Shown piece after piece: positions 41,083-55,500 of a stretch of DNA of 64,000 nt. Source of the stretch: Elmis aenea (Eukaryota; Arthropoda; Insecta; Coleoptera; Elmidae); contig OX393581.1 in the NCBI GenBank assembly GCA_947652605.1, positions 49,251,924 through 49,315,923 on the forward strand. The letters are read 5' to 3'. The first letter of the stretch is position 1. Every line of letters begins with the position of its first letter. The translations under genes and the position numbers were made by a program. The notes under the pieces are model-generated. The model saw only the letters and a program-made list of their open reading frames with translations. It was not told where the DNA came from and did not search any database.

Positions 41083-44000
41083 ATTTCCTAAAAATACCGT
41101 GCTTTAGTTAATACATATGTTCCTTGAGCGACTATTTCGAAACAATTTTAATTATTGATTTGTATATCACAGAAACAGTTTATCCATCGCCTCTTTACAT
41201 GAATACAATTGTTTTGCATATGTCTTTCAATGAGCTGGTTTTAATTTTTAATAATTTCCTAAAAATACCGTGCTTTAGTTAATACATATGTTCCTTGAGC
41301 GACTATTTCTAAACAATTTTAATTATTGATTTGTATATCACAGGAACAGTTTATCCATCGCCTCTTTACATGAATACAATTGTTTTGCATATGTCTTTCA
41401 ATGAGCTGGTTTTAATTTTTAATAATTTCCTAAAAATACCGTGCTTTAGTTAATACATATGTTCCTTGAGCGACTATTTCGAAACAATTTCAATTATTGA
41501 TTTGTATATCACAGAAACAGTTTATCCATCGCCTCTTTACATGAATACAATTGTTTTGCATATGTCTTTCAATGAGCTGGTTTTAATTTTTAATAATTTC
41601 CTAAAAATGCCGTGCTTTAGTTAATACATGTGTTCCTTGAGCGACTATTTCGAAACAATTTTAATTATTGATTTGTATATCACAGGAACAGTTTATCCAT
41701 CGCCTCTTTACATGAATACAATTGTTTTGCATATGTCTTTCAATGAGCTGGTTTTAATTTTTAATAATTTCCTAAAAATACCGTGCTTTAGTTAATACAT
41801 ATGTTCCTTGAGCGACTATTTCGAAACAGTTTTAATTATTGATTTGTATATCACAGAAACAGTTTATCCATCGCCACTTTACATGAATACAATTGTTTTG
41901 CATATGTCTTTTAATGAGCTGGTTTAAATTTTTAATAATTTCCTAAAAATACCGTGCTTTAGTTAATACATATGTTCCTTGAGCGACTATTTCGAAACAA
42001 TTTTAATTATTGATTTGTATATCACAGAAACAGTTTATCCATCGCCTCTTTACATGAATACAATTGTTTTGCATATGTCTTTCAATGAGCTGGTTTTAAT
42101 TTTTAATAATTTCCTAAAAATACCGTGCTTTAGTTAATACATATGTTCCTTGAGCGACTATTTCTAAACAATTTTAATTATTGATTTGTATATCACAGGA
42201 ACAGTTTATCCATCGCCTCTTTACATGAATACAATTGTTTTGCATATGTCTTTCAATGAGCTGGTTTTAATTTTTAATAATTTCCTAAAAATACCGTGCT
42301 TTAGTTAATACATATGTTCCTTGAGCGACTATTTCGAAACAATTTTAATTATTGATTTGTATATCACAGAAACAGTTTATCCATCGCCACTTTACATGAA
42401 TACAATTGTTTTGCATATGTCTTTTAATGAGCTGGTTTAAATTTTTAATAATTTCCTAAAAATACCGTGCTTTAGTTAATACATATGTTCCTTGAGCGAC
42501 TATTTCGAAACAATTTTAATTATTGATTTGTATATCACAGAAACAGTTTATCCATCGCCTCTTTACATGAATACAATTGTTTTGCATATGTCTTTCAATG
42601 AGCTGGTTTTAATTTTTAATAATTTCCTAAAAATACCGCGCTTTAGTTAATACATATGTTCCTTGAGCGACTATTTCAAAACAATTTTAATTATTGATTT
42701 GTATATCACAGAAACAGTTTATCCATCGCCACTTTACATGAATACAATTGTTTTGCATATGTCTTTTAATGAGCTGGTTTAAATTTTTAATACTTTCCTA
42801 AAAATACCGTGCTTTAGTTAATACATATGTTCCTTGAGCGACTATTTCGAAACAATTTTAATTATTGATTTGTATATCACAGAAACAGTTTATCCATCGC
42901 CTCTTTACATGAATACAATTGTTTTGCATATGTCTTTCAATGAGCTGGTTTTAATTTTTAATAATTTCCTAAAAATACCGTGCTTTAGTTAATACATATG
43001 TTCCTTGAGCGACTATTTCGAAACAATTTTAATTATTGATTTGTATATCACAGGAACAGTTTATCCATCGCCTCTTTACATGAATACAATTGTTTTGCAT
43101 ATGTCTTTCAATGAGCTGGTTTTAATTTTTAATAATTTCCTAAAAATACCGTGCTTTAGTTAATACATGTGTTCCTTGAACGACTATTTCGAAACAATTT
43201 TAATTATTGATTTGTATATCACAGGAACAGTTTATCCATCGCCACTTTACATGAATACAATTGTTTTGCATATGTCTTTTAATGAGCTGGTTTAAATTTT
43301 TAATAATTTCCTAAAAATACCGTGCTTTAGTTAATACATATGTTCCTTGAGCGACTATTTCGAAACAATTTTAATTATTGATTTGTATATCACAGAAACA
43401 GTTTATCCATCGCCTCTTTACATGAATACAATTGTTTTGCATATGTCTTTCAATGAGCTGGTTTTAATTTTTAATAATTTCCTAAAAATACCGTGCTTTA
43501 GTTAATACATATGTTCCTTGAGCGACTATTTCTAAACAATTTTAATTATTGATTTGTATATCACAGGAACAGTTTATCCATCGCCTCTTTACATGAATAC
43601 AATTGTTTTGCATATGTCTTTCAATGAGCTGGTTTTAATTTTTAATAATTTCCTAAAAATACCGTGCTTTAGTTAATACATATGTTCCTTGAGCGACTAT
43701 TTCGAAACAATTTCAATTATTGATTTGTATATCACAGAAACAGTTTATCCATCGCCTCTTTACATGAATACAATTGTTTTGCATATGTCTTTCAATGAGC
43801 TGGTTTTAATTTTTAATAATTTCCTAAAAATGCCGTGCTTTAGTTAATACATGTGTTCCTTGAGCGACTATTTCGAAACAATTTTAATTATTGATTTGTA
43901 TATCACAGGAACAGTTTATCCATCGCCTCTTTACATGAATACAATTGTTTTGCATATGTCTTTTAATGAGCTGGTTTAAATTTTTAATAATTTCCTAAAA

Positions 44001-46554
44001 ATACCGTGCTTTAGTTAATACATATGTTCCTTGAGCGACTATTTCGAAACAATTTTAATTATTGATTTGTATATCACAGAAACAGTTTATCCATCGCCTC
44101 TTTACATGAATACAATTGTTTTGCATATGTCTTTCAATGAGCTGGTTTTAATTTTTAATAATTTCCTAAAAATACCGTGCTTTAGTTAATACATATGTTC
44201 CTTGAGCGACTATTTCTAAACAATTTTAATTATTGATTTGTATATCACAGGAACAGTTTATCCATCGCCTCTTTACATGAATACAATTGTTTTGCATATG
44301 TCTTTCAATGAGCTGGTTTTAATTTTTAATAATTTCCTAAAAATACCGTGCTTTAGTTAATACATATGTTCCTTGAGCGACTATTTCGAAACAATTTTAA
44401 TTATTGATTTGTATATCACAGAAACAGTTTATCCATCGCCACTTTACGTGAATACAATTGTTTTGCATATGTCTTTTAATGAGCTGGTTTAAATTTTTAA
44501 TAATTTCCTAAAAATACCGTGCTTTAGTTAATACATATGTTCCTTGAGCGACTATTTCGAAACAATTTTAATTATTGATTTGTATATCACAGAAACAGTT
44601 TATCCATCGCCTCTTTACATGAATACAATTGTTTTGCATATGTCTTTCAATGAGCTGGTTTTAATTTTTAATAATTTCCTAAAAATACCGTGCTTTAGTT
44701 AATACATATGTTCCTTGAGCGACTATTTCTAAACAATTTTAATTATTGATTTGTATATCACAGGAACAGTTTATCCATCGCCTCTTTACATGAATACAAT
44801 TGTTTTGCATATGTCTTTCAATGAGCTGGTTTTAATTTTTAATAATTTCCTAAAAATACCGTGCTTTAGTTAATACATATGTTCCTTGAGCGACTATTTC
44901 TAAACAATTTTAATTATTGATTTGTATATCACAGGAACAGTTTATCCATCGCCTCTTTACATGAATACAATTGTTTTGCATATGTCTTTCAATGAGCTGG
45001 TTTTAATTTTTAATAATTTCCTAAAAATACCGTGCTTTAGTTAATACATATGTTCCTTGAGCGACTATTTCGAAACAATTTTAATTATTGATTTGTATAT
45101 CACAGAAACAGTTTATCCATCGCCTCTTTACATGAATACAATTGTTTTGCATATGTCTTTCAATGAGCTGGTTTTAATTTTTAATAATTTCCTAAAAATA
45201 CCGTGCTTTAGTTAATACATATGTTCCTTGAGCGACTATTTCTAAACAATTTTAATTATTGATTTGTATATCACAGGAACAGTTTATCCATCGCCTCTTT
45301 ACATGAATACAATTGTTTTGCATATGTCTTTCAATGAGCTGGTTTTAATTTTTAATAATTTCCTAAAAATACCGTGCTTTAGTTAATACATGTGTTCCTT
45401 GAGCGACTATTTCGAAACAATTTTAATTATTGATTTGTATATCACAGAAACAGTTTATCCATCGCCACTTTACATGAATACAATTGTTTTGCATATGTCT
45501 TTTAATGAGCTGGTTTAAATTTTTAATACTTTCCTAAAAATACCGTGCTTTAGTTAATACATATGTTCCTTGAGCGACTATTTCGAAACAATTTTAATTA
45601 TTGATTTGTATATCACAGAAACAGTTTATCCATCGCCTCTTTACATGAATACAATTGTTTTGCATATGTCTTTCAATGAGCTGGTTTTAATTTTTAATAA
45701 TTTCCTAAAAATACCGTGCTTTAGTTAATACATGTGTTCCTTGAGCGACTATTTCGAAACAATTTTAATTATTGATTTGTATATCACAGAAACAGTTTAT
45801 CCATCGCCACTTTACATGAATACAATTGTTTTGCATATGTCTTTCAATGAGCTGGTTTTAATTTTTAATAATTTCCTAAAAATACCGTGCTTTAGTTAAT
45901 ACATGTGTTCCTTGAGCGACTATTTCGAAACAATTTTAATTATTGATTTGTATATCACAGAAACAGTTTATCCATCGCCACTTTACATGAATACAATTGT
46001 TTTGCATATGTCTTTCAATGAGCTGGTTTTAATTTTTAATAATTTCCTAAAAATACCGTGCTTTAGTTAATACATATGTTCCTTGAGCGTCTATTTCGAA
46101 ACAATTTTAATTATTGATTTGTATATCACAGAAACAGTTTATCCATCGCCTCTTTACATGAATACAATTGTTTTGCATATGTCTTTTAATGAGCTGGTTT
46201 AAATTTTTAATAATTTCCTAAAAATACCGTGCTTTAGTTAATACATATGTTCCTTGAGCGACTATTTCGAAACAATTTTAATTATTGATTTGTATATCAC
46301 AGAAACAGTTTATCCATCGCCTCTTTACATGAATACAATTGTTTTGCATATGTCTTTCAATGAGCTGGTTTTAATTTTTAATAATTTCCTAAAAATACCG
46401 CGCTTTAGTTAATACATATGTTCCTTGAGCGACTATTTCGAAACAATTTTAATTATTGATTTGTATATCACAGAAACAGTTTATCCATCGCCACTTTACA
46501 TGAATACAATTGTTTTGCATATGTCTTTTAATGAGCTGGTTTAAATTTTTAATA
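40947..46554 (+). repeat. 32-monomer tandem duplication, copy U2
   Basis: Second copy of the 5,472-bp unit. At its far end the sequence passes back into the continuation of the macro-repeat: 46555 onward has the 39C X monomers seen at 26374. The left edge is placed after p73 at 40946, where U1 has G (CATGTG) and this copy A. A private change at 41829 (CGAAACAG) distinguishes it from U1. Confidence 0.94.
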
Positions 46555-49500
46555 CTTTCCTAAAAATACCGTGCTTTAGTTAATACATATGTTCCTTGAG
46601 CGACTATTTCGAAACAATTTTAATTATTGATTTGTATATCACAGAAACAGTTTATCCATCGCCACTTTACATGAATACAATTGTTTTGCATATGTCTTTT
46701 AATGAGCTGGTTTAAATTTTTAATACTTTCCTAAAAATACCGTGCTTTAGTTAATACATATGTTCCTTGAGCGACTATTTCGAAACAATTTTAATTATTG
46801 ATTTGTATATCACAGAAACAGTTTATCCATCGCCTCTTTACATGAATACAATTGTTTTGCATATGTCTTTCAATGAGCTGGTTTTAATTTTTAATAATTT
46901 CCTAAAAATACCGCGCTTTAGTTAATACATATGTTCCTTGAGCGACTATTTCGAAACAATTTTAATTATTGATTTGTATATCACAGAAACAGTTTATCCA
47001 TCGCCACTTTACATGAATACAATTGTTTTGCATATGTCTTTTAATGAGCTGGTTTAAATTTTTAATACTTTCCTTAAAATACCGTGCTTTAGTTAATACA
47101 TATGTTCCTTGAGCGACTATTTCGAAACAATTTTAATTATTGATTTGTATATCACAGAAACAGTTTATCCATCGCCTCTTTACATGAATACAATTGTTTT
47201 GCATATGTCTTTCAATGAGCTGGTTTTAATTTTTAATAATTTCCTAAAAATACCGTGCTTTAGTTAATACATATGTTCCTTGAGCGACTATTTCTAAACA
47301 ATTTTAATTATTGATTTGTATATCACAGGAACAGTTTATCCATCGCCTCTTTACATGAATACAATTGTTTTGCATATGTCTTTCAATGAGCTGGTTTTAA
47401 TTTTTAATAATTTCCTAAAAATACCGTGCTTTAGTTAATACATGTGTTCCTTGAGCGACTATTTCGAAACAATTTTAATTATTGATTTGTATATCACAGA
47501 AACAGTTTATCCATCGCCACTTTACATGAATACAATTGTTTTGCATATGTCTTTTAATGAGCTGGTTTAAATTTTTAATAATTTCCTAAAAATACCGTGC
47601 TTTAGTTAATACATATGTTCCTTGAGCGACTATTTCGAAACAATTTTAATTATTGATTTGTATATCACAGAAACAGTTTATCCATCGCCTCTTTACATGA
47701 ATACAATTGTTTTGCATATGTCTTTCAATGAGCTGGTTTTAATTTTTAATAATTTCCTAAAAATACCGTGCTTTAGTTAATACATATGTTCCTTGAGCGA
47801 CTATTTCGAAACAATTTTAATTATTGATTTGTATATCACAGGAACAGTTTATCCATCGCCTCTTTACATGAATACAATTGTTTTGCATATGTCTTTCAAT
47901 GAGCTGGTTTTAATTTTTAATAATTTCCTAAAAATACCGTGCTTTAGTTAATACATATGTTCCTTGAGCGACTATTTCGAAACAATTTCAATTATTGATT
48001 TGTATATCACAGAAACAGTTTATCCATCGCCTCTTTACATGAATACAATTGTTTTGCATATGTCTTTCAATGAGCTGGTTTTAATTTTTAATAATTTCCT
48101 AAAAATGCCGTGCTTTAGTTAATACATGTGTTCCTTGAGCGACTATTTCGAAACAATTTTAATTATTGATTTGTATATCACAGGAACAGTTTATCCATCG
48201 CCTCTTTACATGAATACAATTGTTTTGCATATGTCTTTCAATGAGCTGGTTTTAATTTTTAATAATTTCCTAAAAATACCGTGCTTTAGTTAATACATAT
48301 GTTCCTTGAGCGACTATTTCGAAACAATTTTAATTATTGATTTGTATATCACAGAAACAGTTTATCCATCGCCACTTTACATGAATACAATTGTTTTGCA
48401 TATGTCTTTTAATGAGCTGGTTTAAATTTTTAATAATTTCCTAAAAATACCGTGCTTTAGTTAATACATATGTTCCTTGAGCGACTATTTCGAAACAATT
48501 TTAATTATTGATTTGTATATCACAGAAACAGTTTATCCATCGCCTCTTTACATGAATACAATTGTTTTGCATATGTCTTTCAATGAGCTGGTTTTAATTT
48601 TTAATAATTTCCTAAAAATACCGTGCTTTAGTTAATAGATATGTTCCTTGAGCGACTATTTCTAAACAATTTTAATTATTGATTTGTATATCACAGGAAC
48701 AGTTTATCCATCGCCTCTTTACATGAATACAATTGTTTTGCATATGTCTTTCAATGAGCTGGTTTTAATTTTTAATAATTTCCTAAAAATACCGTGCTTT
48801 AGTTAATACATATGTTCCTTGAGCGACTATTTCGAAACAATTTTAATTATTGATTTGTATATCACAGAAACAGTTTATCCATCGCCACTTTACATGAATA
48901 CAATTGTTTTGCATATGTCTTTTAATGAGCTGGTTTAAATTTTTAATAATTTCCTAAAAATACCGTGCTTTAGTTAATACATATGTTCCTTGAGCGACTA
49001 TTTCGAAACAATTTTAATTATTGATTTGTATATCACAGAAACAGTTTATCCATCGCCTCTTTACATGAATACAATTGTTTTGCATATGTCTTTCAATGAG
49101 CTGGTTTTAATTTTTAATAATTTCCTAAAAATACCGTGCTTTAGTTAATACATATGTTCCTTGAGCGACTATTTCTAAACAATTTTAATTATTGATTTGT
49201 ATATCACAGGAACAGTTTATCCATCGCCTCTTTACATGAATACAATTGTTTTGCATATGTCTTTCAATGAGCTGGTTTTAATTTTTAATAATTTCCTAAA
49301 AATACCGTGCTTTAGTTAATACATATGTTCCTTGAGCGACTATTTCGAAACAATTTCAACTATTGATTTGTATATCACAGAAACAGTTTATCCATCGCCT
49401 CTTTACATGAATACAATTGTTTTGCATATGTCTTTCAATGAGCTGGTTTTAATTTTTAATAATTTCCTAAAAATACCGTGCTTTAGTTAATACATATGTT

Positions 49501-52500
49501 CCTTGAGCGACTATTTCTAAACAATTTTAATTATTGATTTGTATATCACAGAAACAGTTTATCCATCGCCACTTTACATGAATACAATTGTTTTGCATAT
49601 GTCTTTTAATGAGCTGGTTTAAATTTTTAATAATTTCCTAAAAATACCGTGCTTTAGTTAATACATATGTTCCTTGAGCGACTATTTCGAAACAATTTTA
49701 ATTATTGATTTGTATATCACAGAAACAGTTTATCCATCGCCTCTTTACATGAATACAATTGTTTTGCATATGTCTTTCAATGAGCTGGTTTTAATTTTTA
49801 ATAATTTCCTAAAAATACCGTGCTTTAGTTAATACATATGTTCCTTGAGCGACTATTTCTAAACAATTTTAATTATTGATTTGTATATCACAGGAACAAT
49901 TTATCCATCGCTTCTTTACATGAATACAATTGTTTTGCATATGTCTTTCAATGAGCTGGTTTTAATTTTTAATAATTTCCTAAAAATACCGTGCTTTAGT
50001 TAATACATATGTTCCTTGAGCGACTATTTCTAAACAATTTTAATTATTGATTTGTATATCACAGGAACAGTTTATCCATCGCTTTTTTACATGAATACAA
50101 TTGTTTTGCATATGTCTTTCAATGAGCTGGTTTTAATTTTTAATAATTTCCTAAATATACCGTGCTTTAGTTAATACATATGTTCCTTGAGCGACTATTT
50201 CTAAACAATTTTAATTATTGATTTGTATATCACAGGAACAGTTTATCCATCGCCTCTTTACATGAATACAATTGTTTTGCATATGTCTTTCAATGTGCTG
50301 GTTTTAATTTTTAATAATTTCCTAAAAATACCGTGCTTTAGTTAATACATATGTTCCTTGAGCGACTATTTCGAAACAATTTTAATTATTGATTTGTATA
50401 TCACAGGAACAGTTTATCCATCGCCTCTTTACATGAATACAATTGTTTTGCATATGTCTTTCAATGAGCTGGTTTTAATTTTTAATAATTTCCTAAAAAT
50501 ACCGTGCTTTAGTTAATACATATGTTCCTTGAGCGACTATTTCGAAACAATTTTAATTATTGATTTGTATATCACAGGAACAGTTTATCCATCGCCTCTT
50601 TACATGAATACAATTGTTTTGCATATGTCTTTCAATGAGCTGGTTTTAATTTTTAATAATTTCCTAAAAATACCGTGCTTTAGTTAATACATATGTTCCT
50701 TGAGCGACTATTTCTAAACAATTTTAATTATTGATTTGTATATCACAGGAACAGTTTATCCATCGCCTCTTTACATGAATACAATTGTTTTGCATATGTT
50801 TTTCAATGAGCTGGTTTTAATTTTTAATAATTTCCTAAAAATACCGTGCTTTAGTTAATACATATGTTCCTTGAGCGACTATTTCGAAAAAAATTTAATT
50901 ATTGATTTGTATATCACAGGAACAGTTTATCCATCGCCTCTTTACATGAATACAATTGTTTTGCATATGTCTTTCAATGAGCTGGTTTTAATTTTTAATA
51001 ATTTCCTAAAAATACCGTGCTTTAGTTAATACATATGTTCCTTGAGCGACTATTTCTAAACAATTTTAATTATTGATTTGTATATCACAGGAACAGTTTA
51101 TCCATCGCCTCTTTACATGAATACAATTGTTTTGCATATGTCTTTCAATGAGCTGGTTTTAATTTTTAATAATTTCCTAAAAATACCGTGCTTTAGTTAA
51201 TACATATGTTCCTTGAGCGACTATTTCTGAACAATTTTAATTATTGATTTGTATATCACAGGAACAGTTTATCCATCACCTCTTTACATGAATACAATTG
51301 TTTTGCATATGTCTTTCAAAGAGATGGTTTTAATTTTTAATAATTTCCTAAAAATACCGTGCTTTAGTTAATACATAAGTTCCTTGAGCGACTATTTCGA
51401 AACAATTTCAATTATTGATTTGTATATCACAGGAACAGTTTATCCATCGCCTCTTTACATGAATACAATTGTTTTGCATATGTCTTTCAATGAGCTGGTT
51501 TTAATTTTTAATAATTTCCTAAAAATACCGTGCTTTAGTTAATACATATGTTCCTTGAGCGACTATTTCGAAACAATTTTAATTATTGATTTGTATATCA
51601 CAGAAACAGTTTATCCATCGCCTCTTTACATGAATACAATTGTTTTGCATATGTCTTTCAATGAGCTGGTTTTAATTTTTAATAATTTCCTAAAAATACC
51701 GTGCTTTAGTTAATACATATGTTCCTTGAGCGACTATTTCGAAACAATTTTAATTATTGATTTGTATATCACAGGAACAGTTTATCCATCGCCTCTTTAC
51801 ATGAATACAATTGTTTTGCATATGTCTTTCAATGAGCTGGTTTTAATTTTTAATAATTTCCTAAAAATACCGTGCTTTAGTTAATACATGTGTTCCTTGA
51901 GCGACTATTTCGAAACAATTTTAATTATTGATTTGTATATCACAGAAACAGTTTATCCATCGCCACTTTACATGAATACAATTGTTTTGCATATGTCTTT
52001 TAATGAGCTGGTTTAAATTTTTAATAATTTCCTAAAAATACCGTGCTTTAGTTAATACATATGTTCCTTGAGCGACTATTTCGAAACAATTTTAATTATT
52101 GATTTGTATATCACAGAAACAGTTTATCCATCGCCTCTTTACATGAATACAATTGTTTTGCATATGTCTTTCAATGAGCTGGTTTTAATTTTTAATAATT
52201 TCCTAAAAATACCGTGCTTTAGTTAATACATATGTTCCTTGAGCGACTATTTCTAAACAATTTTAATTATTGATTTGTATATCACAGGAACAGTTTATCC
52301 ATCGCCTCTTTACATGAATACAATTGTTTTGCATATGTCTTTCAATGAGCTGGTTTTAATTTTTAATAATTTCCTAAAAATACCGTGCTTTAGTTAATAC
52401 ATATGTTCCTTGAGCGACTATTTCGAAACAATTTCAATTATTGATTTGTATATCACAGAAACAGTTTATCCATCGCCTCTTTACATGAATACAATTGTTT

Positions 52501-55500
52501 TGCATATGTCTTTCAATGAGCTGGTTTTAATTTTTAATAATTTCCTAAAAATGCCGTGCTTTAGTTAATACATGTGTTCCTTGAGCGACTATTTCGAAAC
52601 AATTTTAATTATTGATTTGTATATCACAGGAACAGTTTATCCATCGCCTCTTTACATGAATACAATTGTTTTGCATATGTCTTTCAATGAGCTGGTTTTA
52701 ATTTTTAATAATTTCCTAAAAATACCGTGCTTTAGTTAATACATATGTTCCTTGAGCGACTATTTCGAAACAATTTTAATTATTGATTTGTATATCACAG
52801 AAACAGTTTATTCATCGCCACTTTACATGAATACAATTGTTTTGCATATGTCTTTTAATGAGCTGGTTTAAATTTTTAATAATTTCCTAAAAATACCGTG
52901 CTTTAGTTAATACATATGTTCCTTGAGCGACTATTTCGAAACAATTTTAATTATTGATTTGTATATCACAGAAACAGTTTATCCATCGCCTCTTTACATG
53001 AATACAATTGTTTTGCATATGTCTTTCAATGAGCTGGTTTTAATTTTTAATAATTTTTTAAAAATACCGTGCTTTAGTTAATACATATGTTCCTTGAGCG
53101 ACTATTTCTAAACAATTTTAATTATTGATTTGTATATCACAGGAACAGTTTATCCATCGCCTCTTTACATGAATACAATTGTTTTGCATATGTCTTTCAA
53201 TGAGCTGGTTTTAATTTTTAATAATTTCCTAAAAATACCGTGCTTTAGTTAATACATATGTTCCTTGAGCGACTATTTCGAAACAATTTTAATTATTGAT
53301 TTGTATATCACAGAAACAGTTTATCCATCGCCACTTTACATGAATACAATTGTTTTGCATATGTCTTTTAATGAGCTGGTTTAAATTTTTAATAATTTCC
53401 TAAAAATACCGTGCTTTAGTTAATACATATGTTCCTTGAGCGACTATTTCGAAACAATTTTAATTATTGATTTGTATATCACAGAAACAGTTTATCCATC
53501 GCCTCTTTACATGAATACAATTGTTTTGCATATGTCTTTCAATGAGCTGGTTTTAATTTTTAATAATTTCCTAAAAATACCGTGCTTTAGTTAATACATA
53601 TGTTCCTTGAGCGACTATTTCTAAACAATTTTAATTATTGATTTGTATATCACAGGAACAGTTTATCCATCGCCTCTTTACATGAATACAATTGTTTTGC
53701 ATATGTCTTTCAATGAGCTGGTTTTAATTTTTAATAATTTCCTAAAAATACCGTGCTTTAGTTAATACATATGTTCCTTGAGCGACTATTTCTAAACAAT
53801 TTTAATTATTGATTTGTATATCACAGGAACAGTTTATCCATCGCCTCTTCACATGAATACAATTGTTTTGCATATGTCTTTCAATGAGCTGGTTTTAATT
53901 TTTAATAATTTCCTAAAAATACCGTGCTTTAGTTAATACATATGTTCCTTGAGCGACTATTTCGAAACAATTTTAATTATTGATTTGTATATCACAGAAA
54001 CAGTTTATCCATCGCCTCTTTACATGAATACAATTGTTTTGCATATGTCTTTCAATGAGCTGGTTTTAATTTTTAATAATTTCCTAAAAATACCGTGCTT
54101 TAGTTAATACATATGTTCCTTGAGCGACTATTTCGAAACAATTTTAATTATTGATTTGTATATCACAGGAACAGTTTATCCATCGCCTCTTTACATGAAT
54201 ACAATTGTTTTGCATATGTCTTTCAATGAGCTGGTTTTAATTTTTAATAATTTCCTAAAAATACCGTGCTTTAGTTAATACATATGTTCCTTGAGCGACT
54301 ATTTCTAAACAATTTTAATTATTGATTTGTATATCACAGGAACAGTTTATCCATCGCCTCTTTACATGAATACAATTGTTTTGCATATGTTTTTCAATGA
54401 GCTGGTTTTAATTTTTAATAATTTCCTAAAAATACCGTGCTTTAGTTAATACATATGTTCCTTGAGCGACTATTTCGAAAAAAATTTAATTATTGATTTG
54501 TATATCACAGGAACAGTTTATCCATCGCCTCTTTACATGAATACAATTGTTTTGCATATTATGTCTTTCAATGAGCTGGTTTTAATTTTTAATAATTTCC
54601 TAAAAATACCGTGCTTTAGTTAATACATATGTTCCTTGAGCGACTATTTCTAAACAATTTTAATTATTGATTTGTATATCACAGGAACAGTTTATCTATC
54701 GCCTCTTTACATGAATACAATTGTTTTGCATATGTCTTTCAATGAGCTGGTTTAAATTTTTAATAATTTCCTAAAAATACCGTGCTTTAGTTACTACATA
54801 TGTTCCTTGAGCGACTATTTCTAAACAATTTTAATTATTGATTTGTATATCACAGGAACAGTTTATCCATCGCCTCTTTACATGAATACAATTGTTTTGC
54901 ATATGTCTTTCAATGAGCTGGTTTTAATTTTTAATAATTTCCTAAAAATACCGTGCTTTAGTTAATACATATGTTCCTTGAGCGACTATTTCTGAACAAT
55001 TTTAATTATTGATTTGTATATCACAGGAACAGTTTATCCATCACCTCTTTACATGAATACAATTGTTTTGCATATGTCTTTCAAAGAGATGGTTTTAATT
55101 TTTAATAATTTCCTAAAAATACCGTGCTTTAGTTAATACATATGTTCCTTGAGCGACTATTTCGAAACAATTTCAATTATTGATTTGTATATCACAGGAA
55201 CAGTTTATCCATCGCCTCTTTACATGAATACAATTGTTTTGCATATGTCTTTCAATGAGCTGGTTTTAATTTTTAATAATTTCCTAAAAATACCGTGCTT
55301 TAGTTAATACATATGTTCCTTGAGCGACTATTTCGAAACAATTTTAATTATTGATTTGTATATCACAGAAACAGTTTATCCATCGCCTCTTTACATGAAT
55401 ACAATTGTTTTGCATATGTCTTTCAATGAGCTGGTTTTAATTTTTAATAATTTCCTAAAAATACCGTGCTTTAGTTAATACATATGTTCCTTGAGCGACT

